Shown piece by piece: positions 25,514 through 34,500 of a DNA stretch of 64,000 nt (position 1 is its first letter; every line of letters begins with the position of its first letter). The position numbers and the translations under genes are program-made. The notes under the pieces were generated by a model. That model worked only from the letters and a program-made list of their open reading frames with translations, was not told the origin of the DNA and searched no databases. This DNA is from JAODBQ01 sp047602055 (GTDB lineage Bacteria; Actinomycetota; Acidimicrobiia; Acidimicrobiales; Ilumatobacteraceae), in contig JASGIG010000001.1 of assembly GCA_047602055.1 (NCBI GenBank), forward strand, positions 1 through 64,000, read 5' to 3'.

Positions 25514-25567
25514 AACTCTCAGGAGCGGCACAGCGGGCCTCAAGGCCGTTGACCGACAGTGGCCCTC

Positions 25568-27790
25568 ATGGCGTTGACGCTGGAGTCCGAGGCTCACACA
25601 CTCGAGCTCGACGAGCCGTCCCTCGTCGAGCTCGACCCGACGACGAGTGAGCACGACGGTGCGGGCGATCCGCGATGGGCCCGCCCTGCGCTGTTCACGC
25701 TGCTTGCCGCCACCGCGGTGCTCTACCTGTGGGGCCTCGGCGCGTCCGGTTGGGCGAACTCGTTCTACTCGGCCGCCGCCCAGGCGGGCTCCCAGAGCTG
25801 GAAGGCGTGGTTCTTCGGGGCCAGCGACGCGGCCAGCTTCATCACCGTCGACAAGCCGCCGGCGTCGCTGTGGATCACGGGCCTGTCGGTGCGGCTGTTC
25901 GGGCTGTCGTCGTGGAGCATCCTCGTCCCCGAGGCGCTGATGGGCGTCGCTTGCGTGGGCGTGCTGTACGCCACCGTCAAGCGCTGGTTCGGGGCCGCCG
26001 CCGGCCTGCTCGCCGGCGCCGTGCTGGCGCTGACGCCGGTCGCCACGCTGATGTTCCGCTTCAACAACCCGGACGCGCTGCTCGTGCTCGTGCTGACGAT
26101 CGGCGCGTACTGCGTCACCCGGGCGCTCGAGAACGCCAGCGGCCGGTGGCTCTCCCTCGGGTTCGCGATGGTCGGCGTCGGCTTCCTGACCAAGATGCTG
26201 CAGGCCGCGCTGGTGCTGCCGGCGTTCGGGCTCGTCTACCTGATCGCCGCGCCGACCGGGTTCTGGCGGCGGGTCCGCCAGCTCGCCGTGGCGACGGTGG
26301 TGTTCGTCGCCAGCTTCGGCTGGTGGGTGGCGATCGTCGAGCTCGTGCCGGCGTCGTGGCGGCCGTACATCGGCGGGTCGCAGGACAACAGCATCCTCAA
26401 CCTGATCTTCGGCTACAACGGCTTCGGCCGGCTGACCGGCGACGAGACGGGCAGCGTCGGCGGCGGCGGTGGCAACAGCGGCCGCTGGGGCGAGACCGGT
26501 TGGCTGCGCCTGTTCAACACCAGCTTCGGCGGCCAGGCCTCATGGCTGCTGCCGGCGGCGTTGGCGCTGCTCGGCCTCGGGCTGGTGCTGACGTGGCGGG
26601 CGAAGCGCACCGACCGCACCCGGGCCGCGCTGATCCTGTGGGGCGGCTGGCTGGTCGTCACCGGGCTGGTGTTCAGCCTCGGCGAAGGGATCATCCACGA
26701 GTACTACACGGTCGCACTCGCCCCGGCGCTCGGCGCACTGGTCGGCATCGGCGGGGTCACGCTGTGGCGCCGGCGCGGCAACTGGTTCGCCCGCATCGGC
26801 CTGGCGGCGGTGATCGGCCTGACGGCGTGGTGGACGGTGCAGCTGTTGGAGCGCACGCCCGGCTGGAACGAGTGGCTGCAGCCGCTCGTGCTGATCGCCG
26901 CGATCGTCGGCATCGTCGGTGTGCTCGCCGCCGATCACATCGGCAAGGGCGGACGAGCGGTCGCGCTGAGCGCGGCGATCCTCGCCGGGCTGGCCGCGCC
27001 GACCGCAGCGTCGATCGCCACCGCCGAGGTACCGCACTCGGGAGCGCTGCCGACAGCCGCGCCGACCACAGGTCGCTTCGGCGGCTTCGGTGGCGGCACC
27101 AGCCGTGGCGGTGGCGGTGGCGGTGGCGGTGGCGGTGGCGGTGGCGGTGGCGGTGGGACGTTCCCCGGCGGCGGCAACCGCTCGACGGCGGCCGGCGGCT
27201 CGACCGGGACGGCGCCGAGCGGCGGCGGCAACCGCGGCAGCGGCAGCAACAACGACGGCGGACGCGGCGCGACGTCTTCGGGCGGCAGCTCGACGACATC
27301 GGGCAACTCGACGACATCCGGCAACTCGACGACATCCGGCAACTCGACGACATCCGGCAACTCGACCGGGACGGCGACGAGCGCTCGCGGCAACCGCGGT
27401 AGCGGTAACGGTGGCGGCAGCATCGGCGGGATCCTGGGTGCCAGCTCGCCGTCGACCGAACTGACCGCCGCGCTCGCCGACCACGCCGATGACTACACGT
27501 GGGTGGCGGCGACGATCGGCGCCAACCAGGCCGCCGGCTACCAGCTGGCCAGCGAGGAGCCAGTCATGGCGATCGGCGGGTTCAACGGCACCGACCCATG
27601 GCCGACGCTGGCCGTGTTCCAGCAGTACGTCGCCGAGGGACGGATCCACTACTTCATCCCCAGCGGCTCCGGCGGCCGGAGCGGCTCCTCGGCGTCGAGC
27701 GCGATCACGCAGTGGGTCGAGTCGAACTTCGCCGCCACGACGATCGGCGGCACCACCGTCTACGACCTGACGGCCGGAGCGACGTCGTGA
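25568..27790 (+). CDS. GT39-family (ArnT/PMT-like) membrane glycosyltransferase with Gly-rich insert
   Basis: About 740 residues. The N-terminal ~480 hold some twelve membrane segments of the PMT_2/ArnT fold; ITVDKPPASLWITG is the hallmark loop of the actinobacterial YkcA/YkcB group that uses polyprenyl-phosphate sugars. Then follows a low-complexity extracytoplasmic stretch with poly-Gly and four NSTTSG repeats, and a conserved C-terminal domain (YTWVAATIGANQAAGYQL, VMAIGGFNGTDPWPTLAVFQ). A gtrA-like flippase gene follows 104 bases downstream, a common partnership. ATG 25568 is used; a GTG nine bases upstream is possible. Confidence 0.88.
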   Translation: MALTLESEAHTLELDEPSLVELDPTTSEHDGAGDPRWARPALFTLLAATAVLYLWGLGASGWANSFYSAAAQAGSQSWKAWFFGASDAASFITVDKPPASLWITGLSVRLFGLSSWSILVPEALMGVACVGVLYATVKRWFGAAAGLLAGAVLALTPVATLMFRFNNPDALLVLVLTIGAYCVTRALENASGRWLSLGFAMVGVGFLTKMLQAALVLPAFGLVYLIAAPTGFWRRVRQLAVATVVFVASFGWWVAIVELVPASWRPYIGGSQDNSILNLIFGYNGFGRLTGDETGSVGGGGGNSGRWGETGWLRLFNTSFGGQASWLLPAALALLGLGLVLTWRAKRTDRTRAALILWGGWLVVTGLVFSLGEGIIHEYYTVALAPALGALVGIGGVTLWRRRGNWFARIGLAAVIGLTAWWTVQLLERTPGWNEWLQPLVLIAAIVGIVGVLAADHIGKGGRAVALSAAILAGLAAPTAASIATAEVPHSGALPTAAPTTGRFGGFGGGTSRGGGGGGGGGGGGGGGGGTFPGGGNRSTAAGGSTGTAPSGGGNRGSGSNNDGGRGATSSGGSSTTSGNSTTSGNSTTSGNSTTSGNSTGTATSARGNRGSGNGGGSIGGILGASSPSTELTAALADHADDYTWVAATIGANQAAGYQLASEEPVMAIGGFNGTDPWPTLAVFQQYVAEGRIHYFIPSGSGGRSGSSASSAITQWVESNFAATTIGGTTVYDLTAGATS
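27106..27156 (+). repeat. GGTGGC hexanucleotide microsatellite in the glycosyltransferase gene
   Basis: About eight and a half copies of GGTGGC, encoding an uninterrupted Gly run. Length changes by six bases would keep frame, so slippage would alter only the linker length. Confidence 0.85.
27290..27361 (+). repeat. Four 18-base tandem repeats in the glycosyltransferase gene
   Basis: Unit TCGACGACATCCGGCAAC, four copies with one change, encoding STTSGN. It lengthens the same flexible extracytoplasmic linker as the adjacent poly-Gly run. Confidence 0.9.
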
Positions 27791-27893
27791 CGGTCATCGC
27801 TCGGGGGCTGTGCCCCGATGGCGTCGCCGGCGCCTCCCCATCGTCGCCCGGCTCCCTGGCGGTCGCACGGTCGACCGGTCACGAGGTGCTCTC
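27789..27893 (+). repeat. Intercistronic repeat family C, copy 1
   Basis: Fills the whole gap between the glycosyltransferase stop and the gtrA GTG. It shares CCCATCGTCGCCCGGCTCCC and CGACCGGTCAC with the spacer at 41742-41829, and CGCTCGGGG-CTG-GCCCC with that at 63052-63154. Confidence 0.7.
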
Positions 27894-28379
27894 GTGACCG
27901 CGCTCACGCCGGTGCTACGCCGGCGGGCCGCTCAACTGGCTCGGTACGCCACCACGTCGGTCGTCGCCACCGGGACCAGCCTGCTGATCCTCACCGCGCT
28001 CGTCGCCAGCGGGGCGATGCGACCGGCACCGGCCAACGTCGTCGCCACGCTCGCCGGCATCGTCCCGTCGTTCGAGATGAACCGCCGCTGGGTGTGGGGC
28101 GTCACCGGCCGGCCGAGCGTGCGCCGCCAGATCCTGCCGTTCGTCGCCCTGTCCGTCACCGGGCTGGTCCTGTCGACCCTCGCCGTCGGCGCCGCCGGTG
28201 CCGTCGCCGAGCGCGCCGGCTGGGGCCACGGCGAGACCGCCGTCGTGTCGATCGTCGCCAACCTCGCCGCGTTCGGCACCGTCTGGATCGCCCAGTTCGT
28301 GATCCTCGACCGCCTGCTGTTCAAGCCACCGCTCGCCGGCCTCGACGACGCCGACGAGGTGCCGGCGCTCGTCCGCTGA
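27894..28379 (+). CDS. GtrA-like flippase-family membrane protein
   Basis: A 161-residue protein with four membrane segments (TSVVATGTSLLILTALVASG, VVATLAGIVPSFEMNRRWVW, ILPFVALSVTGLVLSTLAVG, SIVANLAAFGTVWIAQFVIL). The NRRWVWG motif at the end of the second segment is the GtrA hallmark. Family members move polyprenyl-linked sugars across the membrane; the gene directly follows the GT39 glycosyltransferase that would use such a donor. Confidence 0.88.
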   Translation: MTALTPVLRRRAAQLARYATTSVVATGTSLLILTALVASGAMRPAPANVVATLAGIVPSFEMNRRWVWGVTGRPSVRRQILPFVALSVTGLVLSTLAVGAAGAVAERAGWGHGETAVVSIVANLAAFGTVWIAQFVILDRLLFKPPLAGLDDADEVPALVR

Positions 28380-28484
28380 CCCACGACGCGGTCGCTGCCG
28401 GCGCAGCGCCGGCGGCGCACTACGTTCGGCCGGATCGAACCCGGGCAGGATCCACGACGATGGGTCTCGCTCGCCGTCGTCACG

Positions 28485-30164
28485 ATGGCGGTGGTCATCG
28501 TCGCCCTCGACACGACGGTCCTGAACGTCGCGATCCCGACGATCCTGCGTGAGTTCGACACGACGCTGCCGAGCCTGCAATGGGTGATCACCGGCTACGC
28601 GCTGACGTTCGCCTCGTTGCTGATCATCGGCGGGCGCCTCGGCGACATCTTCGGCCACCGGCGGATGTTCGTCATCGGCGCGGCGATGTTCGGCACCGGC
28701 TCGCTGCTCGCCGGGCTGTCGCAGAACGTGGCGATGCTCATCGTCGGCGAGGCGATCATCGAGGGCATGGGGGCGTCGCTGATGATGCCCGCGACGCTGG
28801 CGATCCTGTCGACCTCGTTCGTCGGCCGCGAGCGGGCCACGGCGTTCGCCCTGTGGGGCGCGGTCGGCGGCGCCAGCGGCGCGCTCGGCCCGGTGATCGG
28901 CGGCGTCCTGACGTCGAACCTCTCGTGGCGCTGGGCGTTCGGGATCAACGTGATCGTCACGCCGCTGGCGATCGTCGGCGCACTGCTGTTCATGGCGAAG
29001 GGCGAGCGCAAGCAGCACCGCGAGCCGCTCGACGTCCCCGGCGCGGTGCTGATCGCCACCGGCATGTTCCTGCTGGTGTTCGGCCTCAGCGAGGGCGCGA
29101 CGTACGGGTGGTGGGCGCCGCTGCGCGGCTTCACGATCGGCGCGATGACGGTGTGGCCGGTGTCGATGCCGGTGTCGATCGTCGTCGCCGCGTTCGTCGC
29201 CGCCGTCGCGCTGCTGACCGGCTTCGTGCTCGTCGAGCGGGCCAAGGAGCGGCGCGACGCCGCGCCGCTGTTCGCGTTCGGCGAGCTGCGCCACCTCGGC
29301 TTCCGCTACGGCCTGCTCGTCACCGTGGTGATGTCGCTCGGCCAGTTCGGGCTGTCGTTCGTGCTGCCGATCTTCCTGCAGGAGGGCAAGCACCTGTCGG
29401 CCCAGGAGAACGGGCTGTGGCAGCTGCCGCTCGGGCTGATGGTCCTCGTCGGTGCGCAGATCGGCGGCCGGCTCGCGCACCGCATCGGCGTGCTGCCGGT
29501 GATCCGCATCGGGCTGGCGTCGGCGGCGTCGGCGTTCCTGTACATCGCCTTCTCCCTCGGGCCGGACATCACGTTCCCCCGGCTGCTCCCCGGCCTGATC
29601 TTCTACGGGCTGGGCTTCGGCCTGTCGGTGGCCCAGCTGACCAACGTCGTGCTCTCCGACGTCTCCCCGGAGAAGTCCGGCGCCGCCGGCGGGGCGAACA
29701 ACACGGCCCGCCAGGTCGGCTTCTCGATCGGCATCGCCGTGATCGGCACGCTGCTGTCGTCACGCACGATCGCCGTCGCCGTCCACCGCGTCAACGGGGC
29801 GACGGCGCTGAGCCCCGGCGTGCAGGACGCGGCCGTCAGCACGATCCGCGCCAGCGGCGTGACGTTCGTGCCGCCGCCGACGGCGACAGCCGCCGAGACG
29901 AGCCTGCTGGAGCGCCTGTTCGTCGACGCCATCTCGATCGGGGCGCGCACGCCGCTGGTCTTCGCCGCCTCGGCGGTGCTGATCTCGCTCGGCATCACCT
30001 GGCTGATCCCCAAGCCCGACGAGCGCCCCTCGATCCCGCCGCCGTCGACCTCGCCGACGAAGAAGCTCGGTGTCCCAGCCCGGCGGGGGCCGCGGTCTGA
30101 AGCCCGCGGCGGTCATCACCCACATGGCGCCTGCGCCGCGGTCGGTGCTACGACCGGGCGATGA
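28485..30164 (+). CDS. MFS multidrug exporter, EmrB/QacA (DHA2, 14-helix) family
   Basis: A ~559-residue transporter with about 14 membrane segments. Motif D1 LDTTVLNVAIPTI, motif A GGRLGDIFGHRRMF and motif C GAVGGASGALGPVIGGVL are typical of DHA2 proton-drug antiporters. The only in-frame ATG (28485) lies inside the first membrane segment; sequence RRWVSLAVVT just upstream is also homologous, so the real start may be a non-standard codon or be affected by an indel. It overlaps the crotonase gene by four bases (ATGA). Confidence 0.88.
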   Translation: MAVVIVALDTTVLNVAIPTILREFDTTLPSLQWVITGYALTFASLLIIGGRLGDIFGHRRMFVIGAAMFGTGSLLAGLSQNVAMLIVGEAIIEGMGASLMMPATLAILSTSFVGRERATAFALWGAVGGASGALGPVIGGVLTSNLSWRWAFGINVIVTPLAIVGALLFMAKGERKQHREPLDVPGAVLIATGMFLLVFGLSEGATYGWWAPLRGFTIGAMTVWPVSMPVSIVVAAFVAAVALLTGFVLVERAKERRDAAPLFAFGELRHLGFRYGLLVTVVMSLGQFGLSFVLPIFLQEGKHLSAQENGLWQLPLGLMVLVGAQIGGRLAHRIGVLPVIRIGLASAASAFLYIAFSLGPDITFPRLLPGLIFYGLGFGLSVAQLTNVVLSDVSPEKSGAAGGANNTARQVGFSIGIAVIGTLLSSRTIAVAVHRVNGATALSPGVQDAAVSTIRASGVTFVPPPTATAAETSLLERLFVDAISIGARTPLVFAASAVLISLGITWLIPKPDERPSIPPPSTSPTKKLGVPARRGPRSEARGGHHPHGACAAVGATTGR

Positions 30165-30955
30165 CCGATGTTCGCTATGAGGTGGCCGACGACGGGGTGG
30201 CCACGCTGACGTTCGCCAGGCCCGAGGTGATGAACGCCATCAGGCCGCAGACCGGCGAGGAGATCCGCGAGGCGATCGACGACGTACGCCGGAACGACGC
30301 GGTGCGCTGCCTGCTGATCACCGGTGAGGGCCGTGGCTTCTGCGCCGGCGACGACTTCCAGGCGATCTTCCTCGCCGAAGATCGATCGGCGCGCAAGCGC
30401 ACCCGCCAGATCGACCGGATCCGGCACGGCGAGCCGGGCCTCGACATCATCTTCGGGCTGCAGAAGCCGACGATCGCCGCGGTCAACGGCGCGGCCGTCG
30501 GCTACGGGATGGACATCGCCCTGTACTGCGACATCCGCATCGCCGCCGAGTCCGCCAGGTTCGGCTGGTTCTTCACCCGCCGGGCGGTGATGGGCACGAT
30601 CGGCGGGACGTTCATCCTCCGCCAGCTCGTCGGCCTGTCGAAGGCCTACGAGCTGATGTTCACCGGCGACCTGATCGACGCCGCCGAGGCCGAGCGGATC
30701 GGGCTGGTGTCGAAGGTCGTCCCGGACGCGTCGCTGCTCGACGAGTCGCTGGCGATGGCCCGCCGGATCGCCGCCGGGCCACCGCTCGCCCAGCAGCTGA
30801 TCAAGCGGGCCGTGCACAAGAGCTTCGAGATGCCGTGGACGACACTCGGCGAGTACCAGCAGGCGATGGGCGACGTCCTCTGGGAGACCGACGACCACAT
30901 GGAGGGCGTGAGCTCCTTCACCGAGCGCCGGGAGCCGCGGTACACCGGCCATTGA
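30161..30955 (+). CDS. Enoyl-CoA hydratase/isomerase (crotonase) family protein
   Basis: A 264-residue crotonase-fold protein. The oxyanion-hole blocks GFCAGDDF and AAVNGAAVGYGMDIAL are present. The two catalytic Glu of true enoyl-CoA hydratases are not at their places: FGWFFTRRAVMGTIGGT replaces the FGLPEVxLGLxPxxGGT pattern, so hydratase activity is doubtful and another crotonase reaction is more likely. Its start overlaps the stop of the MFS exporter, an unusual pairing; a marR gene follows with a palindromic site between. Confidence 0.87.
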   Translation: MTDVRYEVADDGVATLTFARPEVMNAIRPQTGEEIREAIDDVRRNDAVRCLLITGEGRGFCAGDDFQAIFLAEDRSARKRTRQIDRIRHGEPGLDIIFGLQKPTIAAVNGAAVGYGMDIALYCDIRIAAESARFGWFFTRRAVMGTIGGTFILRQLVGLSKAYELMFTGDLIDAAEAERIGLVSKVVPDASLLDESLAMARRIAAGPPLAQQLIKRAVHKSFEMPWTTLGEYQQAMGDVLWETDDHMEGVSSFTERREPRYTGH

Positions 30956-30959
30956 TGTT

Positions 30960-30981
30960 GTTCGGTTCCCGAACAGTTCGG
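30960..30981. promoter_or_regulatory. Palindrome before the marR gene
   Basis: GTTCGG (30960-30965) and CCGAAC (30969-30974) form a 6-bp inverted repeat, followed by a third GTTCGG at 30976-30981. It ends 13 bases before the marR GTG, a usual place for a MarR operator (inference). Confidence 0.5.
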
Positions 30982-30994
30982 TAACCTCACGGGC

Positions 30995-31415
30995 GTGGAC
31001 GATCTCCCCCGCGCCGTGCTCACCGTCGCCTCGCTGGCGCGCGGCATGGAACGTGTCCTGCCGGAGATGACGCTGGCGCAGTACCGGATCCTGACGATGA
31101 TCGGCACGTCGCCCCGAGCGCGCCGGGCGCCTGGCGTCGAAGGCCGCGCTGTCGAAGTCGACGCTCACCGGCCTGCTCGACGGGTTGGCGACGCGCGGCT
31201 GGGTGCGCCGCGTCGAGATCGAGGGCGACCGCCGCGGCGTCGGCCTGGAGCTGACGCCGGCGGGCGTGGCAGCGCGCCAGGCCGCCGAGGCCGCGCTGGT
31301 CGAACGGCTGGAGCACTACCTCGGCTACGTCGCCGAGCGCGACCGCGCCAAGGCCCTCGCCGGTCTCACCGTCTTGCACCACGCCCTCGACGCCCACTGG
31401 CAGGCTCGCCAGTGA
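30995..31415 (+). CDS. MarR-family regulator (one frameshift)
   Basis: The first part reads MDDLPRAVLTVASLARGMER then VLPEMTLAQYRILTMIGTSP; the second part, in another frame, gives ERAGRLASKAALSKSTLTGL followed by LDGLATRGWVRRVEIEGDRR and a dimerisation helix. Together they make a 140-residue MarR winged helix. The break is in CGTCGCCCCGAGC near 31111-31119: removing one C from the C4 run restores a single frame. Probably a sequencing error or a very recent mutation. GTG start at 30995. Confidence 0.78.
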
Positions 31416-31430
31416 CCCTGAACCCGTCCG

Positions 31431-31551
31431 ACTTGTCGCGCCTCCACCGGAAGGTCTCCGGTCAGGGCGCGACAAGTCCAGACACCGGCCGCGCGCCGAA
31501 CCACGACTTGTCGCGCCTCCACCGGAAGGTTTCCGGTCAGGGCGCGACAAG
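31431..31551. repeat. Two tandem nested hairpins before the fused ABC exporter
   Basis: ACTTGTCGCGCC (31431-31442) pairs with GGCGCGACAAGT (31466-31477), with an inner ACCGG/CCGGT stem; a near-identical unit lies at 31506-31551. They fill the gap between marR and the exporter start, 13 bases before its ATG, and could act on transcript stability or read-through. Confidence 0.65.
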
Positions 31552-31563
31552 ACGGGGGTGGAG

Positions 31564-34500
31564 ATGGGGCTGATCTCGACGGCGGCATCGCGCGAGGCGA
31601 ACGCCCGGCCAGTCCTCACGCCCGCCCCGAAGGACGCCGGCGGGTGGTTGCGCCGGCTCGGGCCGTTCCTGCGCATCCATCGCCGGCGCATCGCCCTGGC
31701 CGTCGGCGCATCGATCGTCGGGCAGGTCGTCGTCGCCCTCACCCCGGTGATCGAGAAGACGATCGTCGACGGCACGCTCGTCAGCAGCAAGCGGCCGCTC
31801 GCCCCGCTGCTCGCCCTGCTCGTCGCCGCCGGGCTCGTCTCGTTCTGCCTCTCGTTCGTGCGCCGGGCGATCGGCGGGCGCGTCGCCCTCGACGTCAGCT
31901 ACGACCTGCGCACCGCGGTGTTCGACCGCCTCCAGCGCCTCGACTTCGGAACCCACGACCGGATGGACACCGGCCAGGTCGTCTCCCGGGCGTCGAGCGA
32001 CGTCGGGATGATGCTGGCGATCCTGTCGATCGTGCCGATCCTGCTCGGCAACGTCGTCCTGCTCGTCGTCTCCCTGATCGTCATGACGATCCTGTCGCCA
32101 CCGCTGACGCTGATCGCCCTCGTCATCGTGCCGGCGCTGCTCGTCGTCGGCCTGAAGATGCGCCGCGCCGTGTTCCCCGCCACCTGGGACGCCCAGCAGC
32201 GCGCCGGCGAGGTGGCCGGCGTCGTCGACGAGGCGGTCACCGGCGTGCGCGTCGTCAAGGGCTTCGGCCAGGAGCGCCGCGAGCTGCAGCACCTCGCCGA
32301 CACCGCCGGCGACCTGTACCGCTCGCGGGCCCGGCTGGTCCGCATCCAGTCGCTGTTCACCCCGACGCTGTCGTCGATCCCGGTCGTCGGCCAGGTCGCC
32401 GTGCTCGCCGCCGGCGGCTGGCTGGCGATCGAGGGGCACCTCACGCTCGGCACGTTCCTGGCGTTCTCCAGCTACCTGCTGCAGATGGTCTCGCCGGTGC
32501 GGATGGTGGCCACCACGCTGGCCGTCGCCCAGCAGGCCCGCGCCGGCGGCGAGCGGCTGCTCGACATCCTCGACACGCCGAGCCACATCGTCGACCACGA
32601 CGGCGCGGTCGACCTCGGACCGTTGCAGCACGAGATCCGCTTCGAACACGTCCATGCCCGGTACGGCACGGGCGCCGACGGCGACGCCGACGTCCTCGAC
32701 GACTTCGACCTCACGGTGCGCGCCGGCGAGACCGTCGCCCTCGTCGGGGCCAGCGGCGCGGGCAAGTCGTCGGCGGTGATGCTGCTCCCCCGCTTCTACG
32801 ACGTCACCGGCGGGCGGGTCACCTTCGACGGCGTCGACGTGCGCGACGCCACGCTGCACTCGCTGCGCGGCCGCGTGGCGGTGGCCTTCGAGGAGGTGTT
32901 CCTGTTCTCCGAGTCGATCCGGGCGAACATCGCCTACGGCCGACCGGAGGCGACCGACGACGAGATCGTCGCCGCCGCCCGCCTGGTGCAGGCCGACGGG
33001 TTCATCCGCCAGCTGCCCGACGGCTACGACACGATCGTCGGCGAGCGCGGCCTGACGCTGTCGGGCGGCCAGCGCCAGCGAATCGCCCTCGCCCGGGCGC
33101 TGCTGACCGAGCCGTCGGTGCTGATCCTCGACGATGCGACATCGTCGATCGACGCCGAGACCGAGGAGCGCATCCACGACGCGCTGCACACCGTCGTCGA
33201 CAGCAGCGCACCGACCAACGGGTACGCCGGCGGCCGGCGCACGACGATCCTCATCGCCCACCGCCAGTCGACGCTGCGCCTCGCCGACCGGATCGTCGTC
33301 GTCGAGCGCGGCCGGGTCGTCGACGACGGCACCTACGACGAGCTCGTCGCCAACAGCCCGACGTTCCGCGAGCTGTTCTTGACGGTCGACCTGCGGTCGA
33401 CCAGTCCGGCGGGCTCCCTGACGGTCGCGCCGCCGGGTGCGCCCGACACAAGCCTCCTGGGGACCCAAGCGACCCGCTCGCTGCGCTCGCTGTCCGGCGC
33501 GACCGATTCTGCGGACCTGGAGCCCGCCGGGCAAGTCGGCCGCAGGCCGACCGACAACACGGCGACCGAGTCCGCTGACCTGGATCCTGCCTACTGGCCG
33601 CACGAGCGGGTGAACGGGAGGCGGTTGGCGGCGACGTTCCGCGTGCCGACGACGGCCGGCGCCGACCCGGGCGGCGGGCAGGGGCGGGCAACCGGGGCAG
33701 GCGGGAACATGAGCGGCGCCCTGTCGGCGACGCCGGAGCTGCTCGCCGCGCTCGACCGTCTCCCACCCGCCGACGACGACGCCCGCCTCGACGTCCGGGC
33801 GGAGATGGACGCACCCGCCGGCCGGTTCTCGCTGCGCGAGTTCAGCCAGCCGTTCCGCGGCGCGCTCGGCATCGGCCTGCTGCTCGTCCTCGTCGACACC
33901 GGCCTGACGCTGCTCGGCCCGTTCTTCGTCAAGCGCGGCATCGACCGCGGCGTCACCAAGGGCAGCGAGGCCGCGCTCCTGCTGGCGTCGCTCGGCTTTC
34001 TCGCCGCGGCGATCGGCGACTGGTTCGCCACCCGCGGCTACACGTGGGTCACCGGGCGCACCGCCGAGCGGATGCTCTACGCGCTGCGCATCCGGATCTT
34101 CGCCCAGCTGCAGCGACTGTCGCTCGACTACTACGACAGCGAGCTGGCCGGCCGGGTGATGACCCGGATGACCACCGACGTCGAGGCGCTCAGCCAGCTC
34201 GTCCAGACCGGGCTGATCACCGCGTTCGTCAGCGTGCTGACGTGCCTCGGCGTCCTCGTCTGGCTGCTCGTCCTCTCCCCGCCCCTGGCCCTCGCCGCCG
34301 CCGCCGTGCTGCCACCGCTCGTCGTCGCCACGTGGTGGTACCGCCGGCGCGCCGTCGTCACCTACGAGCTCGCTCGCGACCGCATCTCCGAGCTCAACGC
34401 CGACTTCCAGGAGAGCCTGTCGGGGGTGCGCATCGGCCAGGCGCTGCGCCAGGAGGATCGCAACATCGCCGCGTTCCGGGAGATCAACGGCCGCTACCTC

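Noticed and set aside
27106..27361. Regular short repeats resembling a CRISPR-like array
   Set aside because: The units are 6 and 18 bases, contiguous without spacers, and in frame within a glycosyltransferase gene.
31431..31551. Two near-identical palindromic units as a mini-CRISPR
   Set aside because: Only two copies, no cas genes, and the structure is a nested hairpin rather than repeat-spacer.
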